A stretch of DNA of 64,000 nt from Moraxella porci DSM 25326. GTDB taxonomy: Bacteria; Pseudomonadota; Gammaproteobacteria; Pseudomonadales; Moraxellaceae. How positions within the stretch are numbered: the stretch's first letter is position 1; each line of letters begins with the position of its first letter. The stretch is taken from assembly GCF_002014855.1 (NCBI RefSeq), contig NZ_MUYV01000004.1, forward strand, positions 16,553 through 80,552, in the 5' to 3' direction. Below the pieces are notes generated by a model. It had not been told where the DNA came from. It saw nothing but the letters and a program-made list of their open reading frames with translations, and ran no database searches. Positions 8,360 through 17,655 of the stretch are shown here, in pieces. A program made the position numbers and the translations under genes.

Positions 8360-8758
8360 ATGAAAATTAGCGAACTTGCCAAATCAAGCGGCATCAATCT
8401 TGAGACCATCCGCTATTATGAACGGCTTGGGCTTATCACGCCTGCCAAGCGAGATGTCAATGGCTATCGATCATTTAATCAGGTGCAGTTAGATGAGCTG
8501 CATTTTATTAAGGCATGCCGTACCATTGGTTTTAGCCTTGATGAGATTCGTGAGCTGCTCGCCCTGCAGGCCAATCCCGATAATCCTTGTCAAATGGCTG
8601 ATGCCCTTGCCAAAGCGCATCTGAATCAGATTGATCGGCAGATCGAGCAGTGCCAACAGATCAAAGCCTTACTTGAGCGCATGGTCAATTGTCATGCTCC
8701 TGATATTGATCATTGTCAGATCATTGAGGGTATCAAGAAGTTTGGGAATGAATTATAA
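8360..8758 (+). CDS. cadR: MerR family regulator, Cd/Pb-responsive CadR-like
   Basis: A 132-residue MerR protein: N-terminal winged HTH (residues 1-38, GINLETIRYYERLGLI), a long dimerisation helix, and a C-terminal metal loop. Cys77, Cys111 and Cys119 fall at the positions used by CadR/PbrR for soft divalent metals (Cys77 plus a C-x7-C pair). ATG 8360 is chosen because GAAGGA ends 6 bases upstream; the ATG at 8357 is too close and the longer frame from 8234 is not family-like. Divergent from the exporter it should activate. Its stop codon overlaps the end of a convergent DUF2075 relic. Confidence 0.9.
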   Translation: MKISELAKSSGINLETIRYYERLGLITPAKRDVNGYRSFNQVQLDELHFIKACRTIGFSLDEIRELLALQANPDNPCQMADALAKAHLNQIDRQIEQCQQIKALLERMVNCHAPDIDHCQIIEGIKKFGNEL

Positions 8759-9150
8759 TTCCTCAATATCCAATGAACGTAAATATTGATACGTCCCATC
8801 ATAAAAACACGGTTTGCGAGTATTATCTGTTTTACTGCCTTCAGGAATCCAAATCACCATACCTTGACGAGCACGCGTCAGTAGTACACGGTAGCATTTT
8901 GGATGTATTGTCTATCGTCCGCTTTATTGACATTTTGCCAAATCCCGAGTTAAGACCTGCTTCACCAGTATTAATTTTTTTAACCACCGCCAATCAGACA
9001 TGCAATAACGCACCAGCCTGATGGCGATTCATCACATCAATCAAAACTCTGGCTCTGATCATATAATCAGCTGACAAAACCGCTGTTTTTTGCCAAAAAA
9101 TCGGTGTAGCGTTTCTTTGCCTGTTTATGTTTTGAGATAAAGATCATACA
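8753..9150 (-). pseudogene. Decayed DUF2075/Schlafen-type helicase gene, C-terminal remnant
   Basis: Read on the minus strand, several frames give recognisable pieces of the C-terminus of a DUF2075 DNA/RNA helicase-like protein: SADYMIRARVLIDVMNRHQ, then KINTGEAGLN, then DDRQYIQN, then YRVLLTRARQGMVIWIPEG with an intact stop at 8753-8755. The pieces are joined only by frameshifts (one at QN|CYRV where a base is missing) and interrupted by stops. The N-terminal ATPase motifs are gone. DUF2075 proteins occur in defence islands and mobile regions, so this is probably a relic of a lost system. Confidence 0.75.
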
Positions 9151-9253
9151 AACCTCAAGAAATCAAAAAACTTGGCGATGCTTAAGCTCACCGCCCATTT
9201 ACATAATTTAAAAACTGTATTATCATAAACCAACAACCAAACAAGGACGCATC

Positions 9254-9526
9254 ATGAACATCACCCACAACACCACCGCCCAACGCTTTGAGACCACCAT
9301 CGATGGCATCACCGCTTATCTAAGCTACCAAGTGGCTGGAGATGACACACTGATTTATGATCACACCATCGTCCCAAGTGCACTTGGCGGTCGGGGCATC
9401 GGCTCGGCATTGACCCAGTTTGCCCTAGATTATGCCGTCGAGCACGGCAAAAAAGTCGTGCCGACCTGTTCTTTTGTCGCCCATTACATAAATAAGCACA
9501 CCCAATATCAATCTGTGCTAAAATAA
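9254..9526 (+). CDS. Small GNAT-like N-acetyltransferase (YjdJ/NATD1 type)
   Basis: A 90-residue single-domain protein of the Gcn5-related, NATD1/YidJ-like family. The acetyl-CoA loop GGRGIGSALTQFALDYA (about 51-67) is followed by the family's conserved KVVPTCSFV segment and a terminal aromatic residue. Full length for this family. AAGGA precedes ATG 9254. Substrate unknown. It is followed after about 34 bases by the pterin dehydratase gene, possibly in one transcript. Confidence 0.85.
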   Translation: MNITHNTTAQRFETTIDGITAYLSYQVAGDDTLIYDHTIVPSALGGRGIGSALTQFALDYAVEHGKKVVPTCSFVAHYINKHTQYQSVLK

Positions 9527-9560
9527 ACCACATTTTGATTGATTGAATTTAGGAAATACT

Positions 9561-9848
9561 ATGAGCAGTCTAACTTCCGACCAAGTCGCCCTACAGCTGG
9601 ATGGGCTACCAGGATGGTCTCGAGATGGCAACAGCCTGATTAAGACTTATACTTTTGAAGATTTTGCCACAGCGATGAGCTTTATGGTGCGTGTCTCGTT
9701 TTTTGCCCAAAGCCTTGAGCATTATCCTGTGTGGCAGCACGACTATAATGTCGTGAGCGTGCGTATCGGCGATCCTGAGCAGCATGCCGTGCACAGCCGT
9801 GATGTACAGCTTGCCAAGCGTATGGAAAGCTCATTACAAGCACTATAA
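9561..9848 (+). CDS. phhB: Pterin-4a-carbinolamine dehydratase
   Basis: A 95-residue protein of the PCD/DCoH family, which dehydrates 4a-hydroxytetrahydrobiopterin during pterin cofactor recycling. The family core is visible: a His-containing LEHYPVWQHDYNVVSVRI segment at about 55-72, with HYP-W and YN-V, then a C-terminal SRDVQLAKRME. ATG 9561 is preceded by AGGAAA at good distance; the frame extends six codons upstream without support. No phenylalanine hydroxylase gene is nearby, so its role may be general pterin metabolism. Confidence 0.85.
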   Translation: MSSLTSDQVALQLDGLPGWSRDGNSLIKTYTFEDFATAMSFMVRVSFFAQSLEHYPVWQHDYNVVSVRIGDPEQHAVHSRDVQLAKRMESSLQAL

Positions 9849-9862
9849 TCACCCACATCACC

Positions 9863-9900
9863 CAACAAAAGCAATGGCTGATCGGTCATTGCTTTTGTTG
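9863..9900 (+). terminator. Terminator after phhB
   Basis: CAACAAAAGCAATG and CATTGCTTTTGTTG are a perfect 14-bp inverted repeat around a 10-base loop, with a T-rich 3' arm. It ends phhB before parC. Confidence 0.7.
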
Positions 9901-9987
9901 TATTTGCTTATAAATCAGTCAGCTTGGCATTGCCTAACCCTAGCAAAACTTGCTATCATAGCTGATTATTTTCTTTGATTGATGATT

Positions 9988-12213
9988 ATGACCACGCACA
10001 TCGACACCCGCTCGGTAAGTGACTTTACCGAATACGCCTATCTCAACTACGCCATGTATGTCATCATGGATCGCGCCCTACCGCACATCGCTGATGGACT
10101 CAAGCCTGTACAGCGACGCATCGTCTATGCCATGAGCGAGCTTGGACTCAAGCATACCGCCAAGCCCAAAAAAAGCGCTCGTACCGTCGGTGATGTGCTG
10201 GGCAAATACCACCCACATGGCGACATTGCGTGCTATGAAGCCATGGTACTGATGGCACAGCCCTTTAGCTATCGCTACCCGCTCATCAGCGGTCAAGGCA
10301 ACTGGGGCAGCCCTGATGACCCAAAATCCTTTGCTGCCATGCGTTATACCGAAGCCAAGATGAGCCAGTATGCCAATACGCTATTGGCTGAACTTGAGCA
10401 AGGCACAGTCGATTGGCAAGATAACTTTGATGGCTCGCTCACCGAGCCTGTCACCTTGCCTGCTCGTCTGCCCAATATCTTATTAAACGGCACCACAGGC
10501 ATCGCTGTCGGTATGGCGACCGACATCCCACCGCACAATCTGAACGAAGTTGTCAAAGCCTGTATTCGCCTGCTAAAGAACCCAGATTTGTCGGTCAAAC
10601 AGCTTGCCCAAAGCATCCCTGCGCCTGATTTGCCGACCACCGCTGAGATCATCACCCCAAAAGATGAGCTCATCAATATGTACGAAACTGGTCGTGGTAG
10701 CTATAAGATGCGCGCCACTTATCACATTGATCCAAACCAAAAAAATCTTGTCGTCATCGATGCGCTGCCTTATCAAGTCTCTGGCAACAAAATCATCGAA
10801 CAGATCGCCAAACTGATGAACGATAAGAAACTGCCTTGGGTCGTCGATGCCAATGATGAATCAGACAATACCAATCCTTGCCGTATCGTGATTGAGCTCA
10901 AAAAAGGCAAGCTTGATATTGATAAAATCATGAGCCATCTATTCGCCAATACCGATCTTGAGACCAGTTTTCGGGTCAATATGAACATGATCGGCGTCAA
11001 TGGCAAGCCTGAAGTCAAAAACCTAAAAACCATCTTGTCTGAGTGGCTGTCTGTGCGTCGCAATGTGGTCATTCGCAGGCTCAATCACCGCTTGGATAAG
11101 ATTGATAAACGACTGCACATCTTGGCAGGTCTTTTGATTGCTTACCTAAATATCGATGAAGTCATCCGCATCATCCGTGAAGAAGACGACCCCAAGCTTG
11201 AGCTGATGAATCGCTATGGACTATCGGACATTCAAGCAGATGCCATCTTGGATATCAAACTGCGTCAGCTTGCCAAGCTTGAAGAAATCGAGCTCAATGC
11301 TGAGCGTGATCGCCTAGAAGCTGAGCGCGCTGTGATCGCCGAACAGCTGGCCAATCCAGATGCACTCACCGCCTTACTCATCGATGAGCTGACCGCCGAT
11401 GCCAAAGAGCATGGCGATGAACGCAGATCACCTGTGGTGGAGCGTAATGAAGCTACCAGCCTAAAAGCCACTGAGCTGATTAGTGCTGAGCCTGTGACCG
11501 TCGTTATCTCACAAGCAGGCTGGATTCGCCTTGCCAAAGGGCATGGCACCGATCCAAGCGAGATGAACTACCGTGCTGGCGACGGCTATCTGACCCACGC
11601 ACTGGGCAAATCGACTGAACGCCTGATTTTATTGGACAATACAGGGCGTAGCTACGGACTAGATACCGTCAATCTGCCATCGGCTCGTGGTCAAGGCGAT
11701 CCGATCACCAGCCTACTAAACCTAGCCAGTGGTAGTAAGATCGAACAGCTGCTATTTAACACCCCGCACAATATCATCATGGCAAGTAGCACAGGTTATG
11801 GCTTTGTTAATAGCATCAATAATCTCGACACCGCCCAAAAAGCTGGCAAAACCAGCATCAACCTAGGTGATGGCACGCTTCTGCCTGTTGCACTGATTGA
11901 TGAAGCAGATACGCTTGTGGCGGTCAGTGTCTCCAATGGCAATCTGCTGATTTTCCCGCTTGATGATCTGCCGCAGCTTGCCAAGGGCAAGGGTAATAAA
12001 CTGGTCAATCTCAAAGGTGATGAGACCATCACCGCCATCACAAGCCTATCGGCAGCTGACAGCCTAGTCATCAGTGCAGGCAAACGCACATTGACGCTAA
12101 AGCCCAATGACATCGCCAATTATACTGGCAAGCGTGCTGGTCGTGGTGCTGCGTTGCCCAAAGGCTTTGGCAAAGTGAATGCAATGACCAAGCTCATCAA
12201 AGATGCTGAATGA
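9988..12213 (+). CDS. parC: DNA topoisomerase IV subunit A ParC
   Basis: A 741-residue type IIA topoisomerase subunit that decatenates daughter chromosomes with ParE. The N-terminal breakage-reunion domain is intact, with the catalytic AAMRYTEA (Tyr120 with this start) and the GKYHPHGD loop; the C-terminal beta-pinwheel region is present. At the quinolone-determining position equivalent to E. coli Ser80 the residue is Ile (codon ATT at 10225-10227, context [12 protein letters not shown]); the Glu84 equivalent is kept. ATG 9988 was chosen because it precedes the conserved N-terminus; ATG 9982 is equally possible. No clear SD is seen. Confidence 0.95.
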   Translation: MTTHIDTRSVSDFTEYAYLNYAMYVIMDRALPHIADGLKPVQRRIVYAMSELGLKHTAKPKKSARTVGDVLGKYHPHGDIACYEAMVLMAQPFSYRYPLISGQGNWGSPDDPKSFAAMRYTEAKMSQYANTLLAELEQGTVDWQDNFDGSLTEPVTLPARLPNILLNGTTGIAVGMATDIPPHNLNEVVKACIRLLKNPDLSVKQLAQSIPAPDLPTTAEIITPKDELINMYETGRGSYKMRATYHIDPNQKNLVVIDALPYQVSGNKIIEQIAKLMNDKKLPWVVDANDESDNTNPCRIVIELKKGKLDIDKIMSHLFANTDLETSFRVNMNMIGVNGKPEVKNLKTILSEWLSVRRNVVIRRLNHRLDKIDKRLHILAGLLIAYLNIDEVIRIIREEDDPKLELMNRYGLSDIQADAILDIKLRQLAKLEEIELNAERDRLEAERAVIAEQLANPDALTALLIDELTADAKEHGDERRSPVVERNEATSLKATELISAEPVTVVISQAGWIRLAKGHGTDPSEMNYRAGDGYLTHALGKSTERLILLDNTGRSYGLDTVNLPSARGQGDPITSLLNLASGSKIEQLLFNTPHNIIMASSTGYGFVNSINNLDTAQKAGKTSINLGDGTLLPVALIDEADTLVAVSVSNGNLLIFPLDDLPQLAKGKGNKLVNLKGDETITAITSLSAADSLVISAGKRTLTLKPNDIANYTGKRAGRGAALPKGFGKVNAMTKLIKDAE

Positions 12214-12231
12214 GGATGACAAGTAAGACAG

Positions 12232-12259
12232 ACGGTGGTGTGATAGCCACCGTTTTTTT
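12232..12259 (+). terminator. Terminator after parC
   Basis: ACGGTGG (12232-12238) pairs with CCACCGT (12247-12253), followed by seven T, 19 bases past the parC stop. Confidence 0.85.
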
Positions 12260-12459
12260 ATTGATCAATCACTCATCGTTTATCAACTCACTCTCAGATA
12301 GATTATTAAGATAAAATAATCATACTGGTATTATGAATTATTCCATATCAGCATAAAAATAGTGCCAAATTTACCCTTGATAAACATCATCATCCACCCA
12401 ACCTAAATAGTGCCGATCTTATTTTCGGTGTGTTTTAAATAAGTCAAAGGACAATTCCT

Positions 12460-13500
12460 ATGAGTATGAAAGTCGCTCGCTGGTACGGTCAGCGTGATAT
12501 CCGTGTTGAAACTGCCCCTATCCCTAGCCCAAAAGCCCATCAAGTCAAAATCGCCGTCAAATACACAGGCATTTGTGGTTCTGATTTGCACGAATATCTA
12601 GGTGGCCCAATCTTCATCCCCACCAAAGATAACCACCCTTATTCAGGTCAAAAAGCCCCCATCACCATGGGTCATGAATTTGCTGGTGAAATCGTGGAAG
12701 TCGGTAGCGATGTGACTGGCGTACAAGTGGGCGACCGTGTCACCGTTGAGCCAATCCTTGCCAAAAACGGCCTAACAGGCAAATACAATCTAGACGAAAA
12801 CTTAGGCTTTGTCGGTCTAATGGCGGATGGTGGCTTTGCTGAATTTTGTGTGGTGGATGCCGAGCTTGTGCATAAGCTACCTGACAGCATTGACTATGAA
12901 CAAGGTGCTTTGACCGAGCCTGCGGCCGTTGCCCTATATGCGGTGCGTCAAAGCAAGCTAAAAGCTGGTGATACTGCTGCCGTGTTTGGCTGTGGCCCGA
13001 TTGGACTACTCACCATCGAAGCCTTGCGTGCAGCGGGTGCGACCGACATTTATGCCGTAGAATTATCCGCCGAACGCCAAGCCAAAGCCGCTGAGCTTGG
13101 TGCCATCATCATTGACCCTGCCAAAGTGGACGCCGTCGCCGAAATCAAACGCCTAACAAATGGCGGTGCGGATGTGTCGTTTGAAGTGACAGGCGTTGCC
13201 CCTGTGCTAAAACAATCCATCGAAGCCATCAAAAATGACGGTGAATGTGTGATTGTCAGCATCTGGGAAGGTGAAGCGTCTATCCACCCGAACGAAATCG
13301 TCATCAAAGAAAAAACCGTCAAAGGCATCATCGCTTATCGTGATGTCTTCCCTGCAGTGCTAAAACTGATGGAACAAGGCTACTTTAGCAAAGACAAGCT
13401 TGTGACCAAACGCATTAAGCTTGAAAATATCGTTGAAGAAGGCTTTGAGGCACTGGTCAAAGAAAAAAGCCAAGTTAAGATTTTGGTTGAGCCAAAATAA
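12460..13500 (+). CDS. Zinc-dependent alcohol dehydrogenase, 2,3-butanediol dehydrogenase type
   Basis: A 346-residue medium-chain dehydrogenase. The catalytic zinc region GICGSDLHEY (Cys near 38) and the GHEFAGEIVEVG motif are present, as is the GCGPIGLL nucleotide-binding loop near 175. The structural four-cysteine zinc lobe is replaced by a loop (ILAKNGLTGKYNLDENLGF), as in the (R,R)-butanediol dehydrogenase/YdjL branch. It interconverts acetoin and 2,3-butanediol or a related secondary alcohol with NAD. CAAAGGA precedes ATG 12460. A single-gene transcript between two terminators; the 246 bases upstream show no other gene. Confidence 0.85.
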   Translation: MSMKVARWYGQRDIRVETAPIPSPKAHQVKIAVKYTGICGSDLHEYLGGPIFIPTKDNHPYSGQKAPITMGHEFAGEIVEVGSDVTGVQVGDRVTVEPILAKNGLTGKYNLDENLGFVGLMADGGFAEFCVVDAELVHKLPDSIDYEQGALTEPAAVALYAVRQSKLKAGDTAAVFGCGPIGLLTIEALRAAGATDIYAVELSAERQAKAAELGAIIIDPAKVDAVAEIKRLTNGGADVSFEVTGVAPVLKQSIEAIKNDGECVIVSIWEGEASIHPNEIVIKEKTVKGIIAYRDVFPAVLKLMEQGYFSKDKLVTKRIKLENIVEEGFEALVKEKSQVKILVEPK

Positions 13501-13531
13501 ACCAACCAATCTTGCTTAAATTTACCAAAAA

Positions 13532-13562
13532 ATCCCAAAGTATCAACACTTTGGGTTTTTTT
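13532..13562. terminator. Bidirectional terminator between convergent genes
   Basis: CCCAAAGT (13534-13541) and ACTTTGGG (13548-13555) with a T run on both strands. It ends the dehydrogenase gene and the convergent esterase gene. Confidence 0.85.
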
Positions 13563-13588
13563 ATTTGGCTTATGGATTTTGGATTTGG

Positions 13589-15166
13589 TTATTGTTTGGC
13601 AACGCTATCCACCCAAGCAAATAACTCGTCCAAATCATAATCCCCACCATGACCTTTATCCCACGGCATCGCAAAATCGACATTTTTGCCCTGATTTTTA
13701 AGCTTAGTTGCCAAAATCACAGGAATGGCAAAGCCTGTATCGCTGTCTTTTGCCCCGTGACGGATACGCCAATGCAGGGCGGTGTTGGCAGTTTTGTCGT
13801 CCAGATACGCCATCGGATTCATCAGTTTCACCGTCTGAGCATCTGCCATTTTGGCATCAGTAGCGGTGCTGTGCTTGACGCCAAAGGCAGTAAAATGACG
13901 GTTGTCGGTGGCACCATCGCCAAACAGATTATTCTCGCCTGCGGACAAATCTAAGGCATCAAAAGCAGGTGGCGTTTTTGAGCGACCTGTATAAGCCTTC
14001 AAAAACTCACTATAATCAGCGATATAATACGGCTCGGCAGATTTTTTCTGCGCCAAAAAGGTGTAACTGCTCAAATCCACACCCTGTTTATGAGCGGTAT
14101 TGACCGATTTATTCAGATAATACAGCACTTCATCTTTAAAGCTGCCATTGCCATCTTTATCCAAGGTCAAAAGCTTACCATCATGACCAGTCAGCTTTAG
14201 GCTATTGATATAGTTTGGGAAATCTTGCTTGAGTGCTTGGGCGATTTGTTGCTCACTGTCGGTCAATTGACCTGCAGTTAGCTCACGCTTGACATTATAA
14301 TCAAGCATGGTGGCGGATATTTTTTTATAATCCACCACATCAGACAGTTGCCACTCATACGCCATATCAGCGTGCTCAAGATTGGTAATCGGACAGTAGC
14401 TTGACACCGCAAACACGCTGTCTGACGCCTTGGCAGCGCCGATGGCATCCAGATACGGCTCATAGTCTGCACTATCGCCCGTCGCCCCAAGCAGCGCCGT
14501 CATCGCTCCGCCTGCTGATGTGCCATTGATGATGATTTTACCCGCATCACCTGCCATCAGGCTGTCATTCGCCTTTAGATAACGTACCGCCGCTTTGAGA
14601 TCCACAATACCTGCAGGGGCTTTGCCATAATACTGACCTTGTTCGTTTTTTAGCGAGCGACCCCTTGCCCCTGCTGACGCAACAATCAGCCCACGATGAA
14701 GCGCCTGTGCAACGCTGTTTGGCTTGCCATCACGCCCCACACCCACCGTCATGGGTTTGGCAGGCATATAGCCACCCACCGCATTGGGCATAAAAATCGG
14801 TGCCGTGCTTGCCGTGTAGCCATTGATGGACTGATTTTCAAAGTAGCTTTCGGGAATATAAATGTTCATGGACTGATAAGTGCTGTCCACGGGATTGGCA
14901 ACATAGACGATGTTTTCATAGGCACGCACTTTGATGGTTTGGTCACCCACCGTCACATCAAGGGTTTTGTAATTATTCACATCAAACTGCAATGGCTTGG
15001 CAGTTTTTGACTGGGTGGCTGTTATGCTTGGCAATTTACCATCAATGACACTAATATTAATAGGATTCTCATTGATGTGCGTAATGGTCGATGCAATGGT
15101 AGAACATCCTGCCAAGGCAATACTGGCAGCCAACGCGGTGATGCCAAATAACTGTGGTGTTTTCAT
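13589..15166 (-). CDS. Tannase-like (subtype B) alpha/beta-hydrolase lipoprotein
   Basis: A 525-residue secreted lipoprotein with an N-terminal signal and lipobox LAGC (Cys at about 21). The alpha/beta hydrolase triad of the subtype B tannase/feruloyl-esterase family is visible: nucleophile Ser in GTSAGGA near residue 216, Asp in RHGAKDSDT near 474, and His in KGHGGDYD near 506. These enzymes cleave galloyl or similar aromatic esters. A 9-1-9 palindrome resembling a Fur box lies 15 bases upstream of the start, suggesting iron control and a possible role in hydrolysing an ester siderophore or plant phenolic; that is inference. Confidence 0.8.
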   Translation of the reverse strand: MKTPQLFGITALAASIALAGCSTIASTITHINENPINISVIDGKLPSITATQSKTAKPLQFDVNNYKTLDVTVGDQTIKVRAYENIVYVANPVDSTYQSMNIYIPESYFENQSINGYTASTAPIFMPNAVGGYMPAKPMTVGVGRDGKPNSVAQALHRGLIVASAGARGRSLKNEQGQYYGKAPAGIVDLKAAVRYLKANDSLMAGDAGKIIINGTSAGGAMTALLGATGDSADYEPYLDAIGAAKASDSVFAVSSYCPITNLEHADMAYEWQLSDVVDYKKISATMLDYNVKRELTAGQLTDSEQQIAQALKQDFPNYINSLKLTGHDGKLLTLDKDGNGSFKDEVLYYLNKSVNTAHKQGVDLSSYTFLAQKKSAEPYYIADYSEFLKAYTGRSKTPPAFDALDLSAGENNLFGDGATDNRHFTAFGVKHSTATDAKMADAQTVKLMNPMAYLDDKTANTALHWRIRHGAKDSDTGFAIPVILATKLKNQGKNVDFAMPWDKGHGGDYDLDELFAWVDSVAKQ

Positions 15167-15180
15167 AAAAATATACTCAA

Positions 15181-15199
15181 AATAAGAATAATTCTTATT
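15181..15199. promoter_or_regulatory. Fur-box-like 9-1-9 palindrome
   Basis: AATAAGAAT-A-ATTCTTATT is a perfect 9-1-9 inverted repeat, the exact architecture of the classical 19-bp Fur box, matching its consensus at about 13 of 19 positions by eye. It lies 15-33 bases upstream of the tannase-like gene. Confidence 0.5.
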
Positions 15200-15265
15200 C
15201 TAACACGCTCATTGATCAGCCCACACCGCTTTGTGTTATTTTTTGTAAATAATCAGATAAATTTA

Positions 15266-16072
15266 TTAGCATCTCTTAAATATATACACACAAAATTCGC
15301 CACGCACATCAAGCGTATCGAAGCGTTCAAGCTCAGCTCGTTTGTCAGCTTTTGCCTTGTAGGCATAAGGTGTCATGGCAATCAGATGCTTAAGCATGGG
15401 ATTGTCCAAGCTAAACTCGCTGATTATCAAATGCTCATCCACAAGCTCAAATTCAGGCGACAGACTTGCGATGAACTTCTTTGGCTCATGCGGTATCACT
15501 TGACCAAATAATGCTTCACGCATGGCATACAGATGGTTGGGTGCAGGGGTTGCTACGATCAGATGACCCGTTGGCTGTAGCACTCTTAGCATCTCATCTT
15601 TTGGTAGCGGGCTAAATAGGCTCGTGCAGACATCGATACTGCCATCTGCCACAGGGAGTATCGCACCTGTGCCGACCACCCAAGTGATGTTAGTGCTGGT
15701 TTTATACGCTTTGGCGGCGGCTTGCACAGCAGATTTGGCGATATCCACGCCGATGACAGTTTGTGCTACTTGCCCAAGCGCTTCGGTATAGTAGCCCTCA
15801 CCGCAGCCGATATCAAGCACCGTGCTTGCCGATAAGCGACTGATAATCTGCTGTACGCCTGTCTTGAGCGGCTGATAAAACCCTTGTGATAAAAACGCAC
15901 GGCGCGCCGCCACTGACTCAGGCGTATCACCAGGGTTTTTACTCTTTTTGTGCTGGACGACATGCAGATTGACATAGCCTTCTTTGGCGATATCAAAGCT
16001 GTGATTGGATGGACAGCGGTAGCTTTTTTGGGTGAGTGTCAAAGACTGTTGGCAGATTGGACAGGTGAGCAT
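15266..16072 (-). CDS. rlmA: 23S rRNA (guanine-N1)-methyltransferase RlmA
   Basis: A 268-residue SAM-dependent methyltransferase that modifies G745 (E. coli numbering) of 23S rRNA. The N-terminal zinc finger has Cys4, Cys7, Cys20 and His24 (LTCPICQQ, RCPSNHSFD), followed by the linker with KSKNPGDT and the SAM motif VLDIGCGEGYYTEAL. Late in the domain, TSLFSPLP is family-typical. The start is MLTCPIC at 16072; the frame opens further upstream but only this start puts the zinc finger at the N-terminus. Same strand as the DMT gene, 79 bases downstream of it. Confidence 0.92.
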   Translation of the reverse strand: MLTCPICQQSLTLTQKSYRCPSNHSFDIAKEGYVNLHVVQHKKSKNPGDTPESVAARRAFLSQGFYQPLKTGVQQIISRLSASTVLDIGCGEGYYTEALGQVAQTVIGVDIAKSAVQAAAKAYKTSTNITWVVGTGAILPVADGSIDVCTSLFSPLPKDEMLRVLQPTGHLIVATPAPNHLYAMREALFGQVIPHEPKKFIASLSPEFELVDEHLIISEFSLDNPMLKHLIAMTPYAYKAKADKRAELERFDTLDVRGEFCVYIFKRC

Positions 16073-16151
16073 GATGTGTTTTGAGTCATTGTCAATGGAT
16101 TGGCTATTGTAGCATAGCTGACTGATTTTGTGGGATTGACGGTGTTGGTGT

Positions 16152-17015
16152 TTATTTTTTGCCTGCCAAAATGCCACTAGCAATCACAAGCCCAATCCCC
16201 GCCATCGCCATCATCGGTAGCATCTCATCAAAGGCAACGACCCCGTACAAGGTGGATAGCACAACGGTCAGATATGCCAAAGCAGACACCATGAATTTAC
16301 GCCCGACCTTATAAGCATGAGTCATTGCCAACTGACCAAACATCGCCGACAGCCCAATGCCCAATAAATACGGCACCATCTCCACGCTGATCATCGTCCA
16401 GCCCTTGATGGTACTGATAATGAAAGTCACCACGCTTGCCAATGCCGAAAAATAAAACACAATCCGCCACGACGGCTCACCAAGTAGCGACAGCTCTCGT
16501 ACCTGTAGATAGGCATAGCCTGCCACCGCACCACTGCCCAAGCCCACCAAAGTCGGTAGCCATCCATGTCCCAAGATACTCGGCTGCAAAATCAAACCAA
16601 TACCCACCAAGCCTAGCATCAAAGCAAACCAAGTCAGCCCTGATGGATATTGCTTCAAAATCAGCACCGAAAACAGTGCCAAAAATAGACTGGAAGTATA
16701 ATTAAAAGTAATCGCCGTCGCCAAAGGCAGATGCACCAAGCCAAAAAAGAACATCACAAGACCAAGCGTACCTGCCAACGATCGCCAAAAATGTGCTTTG
16801 GGATAAGCGGTGGCAAAGCTTTGTTTGGCGATACACGCCTGCACGCCCAGTACAATCGTAGCAAAAATCACTCGCCAAAACACCAGTTCGTACTCGTGCA
16901 TGGCAAATCGACCGCCTGCTGCCTTGACCAAAATGCCCATCGTACAAAAACATACCGCAGCGGCCACCATCCATAGCGAGCCAAGAAATGAGCCTGTGTC
17001 TGTGTATGATTTCAT
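16152..17015 (-). CDS. DMT superfamily EamA-type transporter
   Basis: A 287-residue inner-membrane protein with about ten hydrophobic segments in two EamA repeats (FWRVIFATIVL and TAITFNYTSSLF in the first, then the second half from about 150). This is the standard drug/metabolite transporter plan (RarD/RhtA/YdcZ-like). AAGGTGGT precedes ATG 17015. It precedes rlmA on the same strand. The substrate, often an amino acid or purine exported from the cell, cannot be inferred. Confidence 0.88.
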   Translation of the reverse strand: MKSYTDTGSFLGSLWMVAAAVCFCTMGILVKAAGGRFAMHEYELVFWRVIFATIVLGVQACIAKQSFATAYPKAHFWRSLAGTLGLVMFFFGLVHLPLATAITFNYTSSLFLALFSVLILKQYPSGLTWFALMLGLVGIGLILQPSILGHGWLPTLVGLGSGAVAGYAYLQVRELSLLGEPSWRIVFYFSALASVVTFIISTIKGWTMISVEMVPYLLGIGLSAMFGQLAMTHAYKVGRKFMVSALAYLTVVLSTLYGVVAFDEMLPMMAMAGIGLVIASGILAGKK

Positions 17016-17099
17016 CGATGACCACCTTTTTTATAATAAAAATGGGACGCATCACGCCCCACTGTATTATAACCACTTAGCTGACCAAAGCAAGCACAA

Positions 17100-17624
17100 T
17101 CATCGTGCCTGCTCTGGCGTTTGATTGTACATATAACGATAAATCAGCCAATCGCCTTGAGAGTGTTTTAGGATAAACAATTCGCGATTATGATCCAGAT
17201 GTCGGCTGCCGTCTTTTTTATTGGTGACATATGAGCCGACAGGATGGATGGTCGCCACCATCGCCAGCTGGTCATCGACGACGATATCATCAATCACATA
17301 ATCAATGGTGCCAAAATCCATCGCCGCAAAGGTACCTTGATAATTTTGTAGCACCTGTGCTTTGCCTTTGGCAGTTAAGCGATCTTGAAAAGTGGTCACC
17401 ACATCAGGATGCAGCACGCTTGCAATCCCATCCACATCAGCGGTGCGCATCGCCTGCTGATAACGCTGCATGACGGCTCGTACGGCAGCTTCATTCGCCT
17501 GCTGAGTCACTGATGGTGTATTTGTGCTGACGATGACAGGCTGCGTGACGCTTGGTGTGGCAGCACAGGCACTTAGCATCACTGCCGCCATGGGTATTGC
17601 CAATGATTTTAGAGTATATTTCAT
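17100..17624 (-). CDS. SnoaL/DUF4440-like lipoprotein
   Basis: A 174-residue protein with a signal peptide and lipobox LSAC (Cys near 20). From about residue 45 it has the NTF2-like fold pattern of the SnoaL/DUF4440 group: AVRAVMQRYQQAMRTADVDGI, then LHPDVV and a later IVVDDQLAMVATI strand. These domains bind or isomerise small ligands, but many have no known activity. AAGGA precedes ATG. It is 31 bases downstream of the F420-reductase-like gene, probably the same transcript. Confidence 0.75.
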   Translation of the reverse strand: MKYTLKSLAIPMAAVMLSACAATPSVTQPVIVSTNTPSVTQQANEAAVRAVMQRYQQAMRTADVDGIASVLHPDVVTTFQDRLTAKGKAQVLQNYQGTFAAMDFGTIDYVIDDIVVDDQLAMVATIHPVGSYVTNKKDGSRHLDHNRELFILKHSQGDWLIYRYMYNQTPEQAR

Positions 17625-17655
17625 ATCATTTTCCTTATTGTTGTGGTGTGATTGA

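Noticed and set aside
8773..9021. Plus-strand open frame of 82 codons
   Set aside because: It is antisense to the recognisable DUF2075 remnant and has no family resemblance or SD.
10078..11549. Several minus-strand frames inside parC
   Set aside because: Shadows of parC, with Ser/Ala-rich mirror composition.
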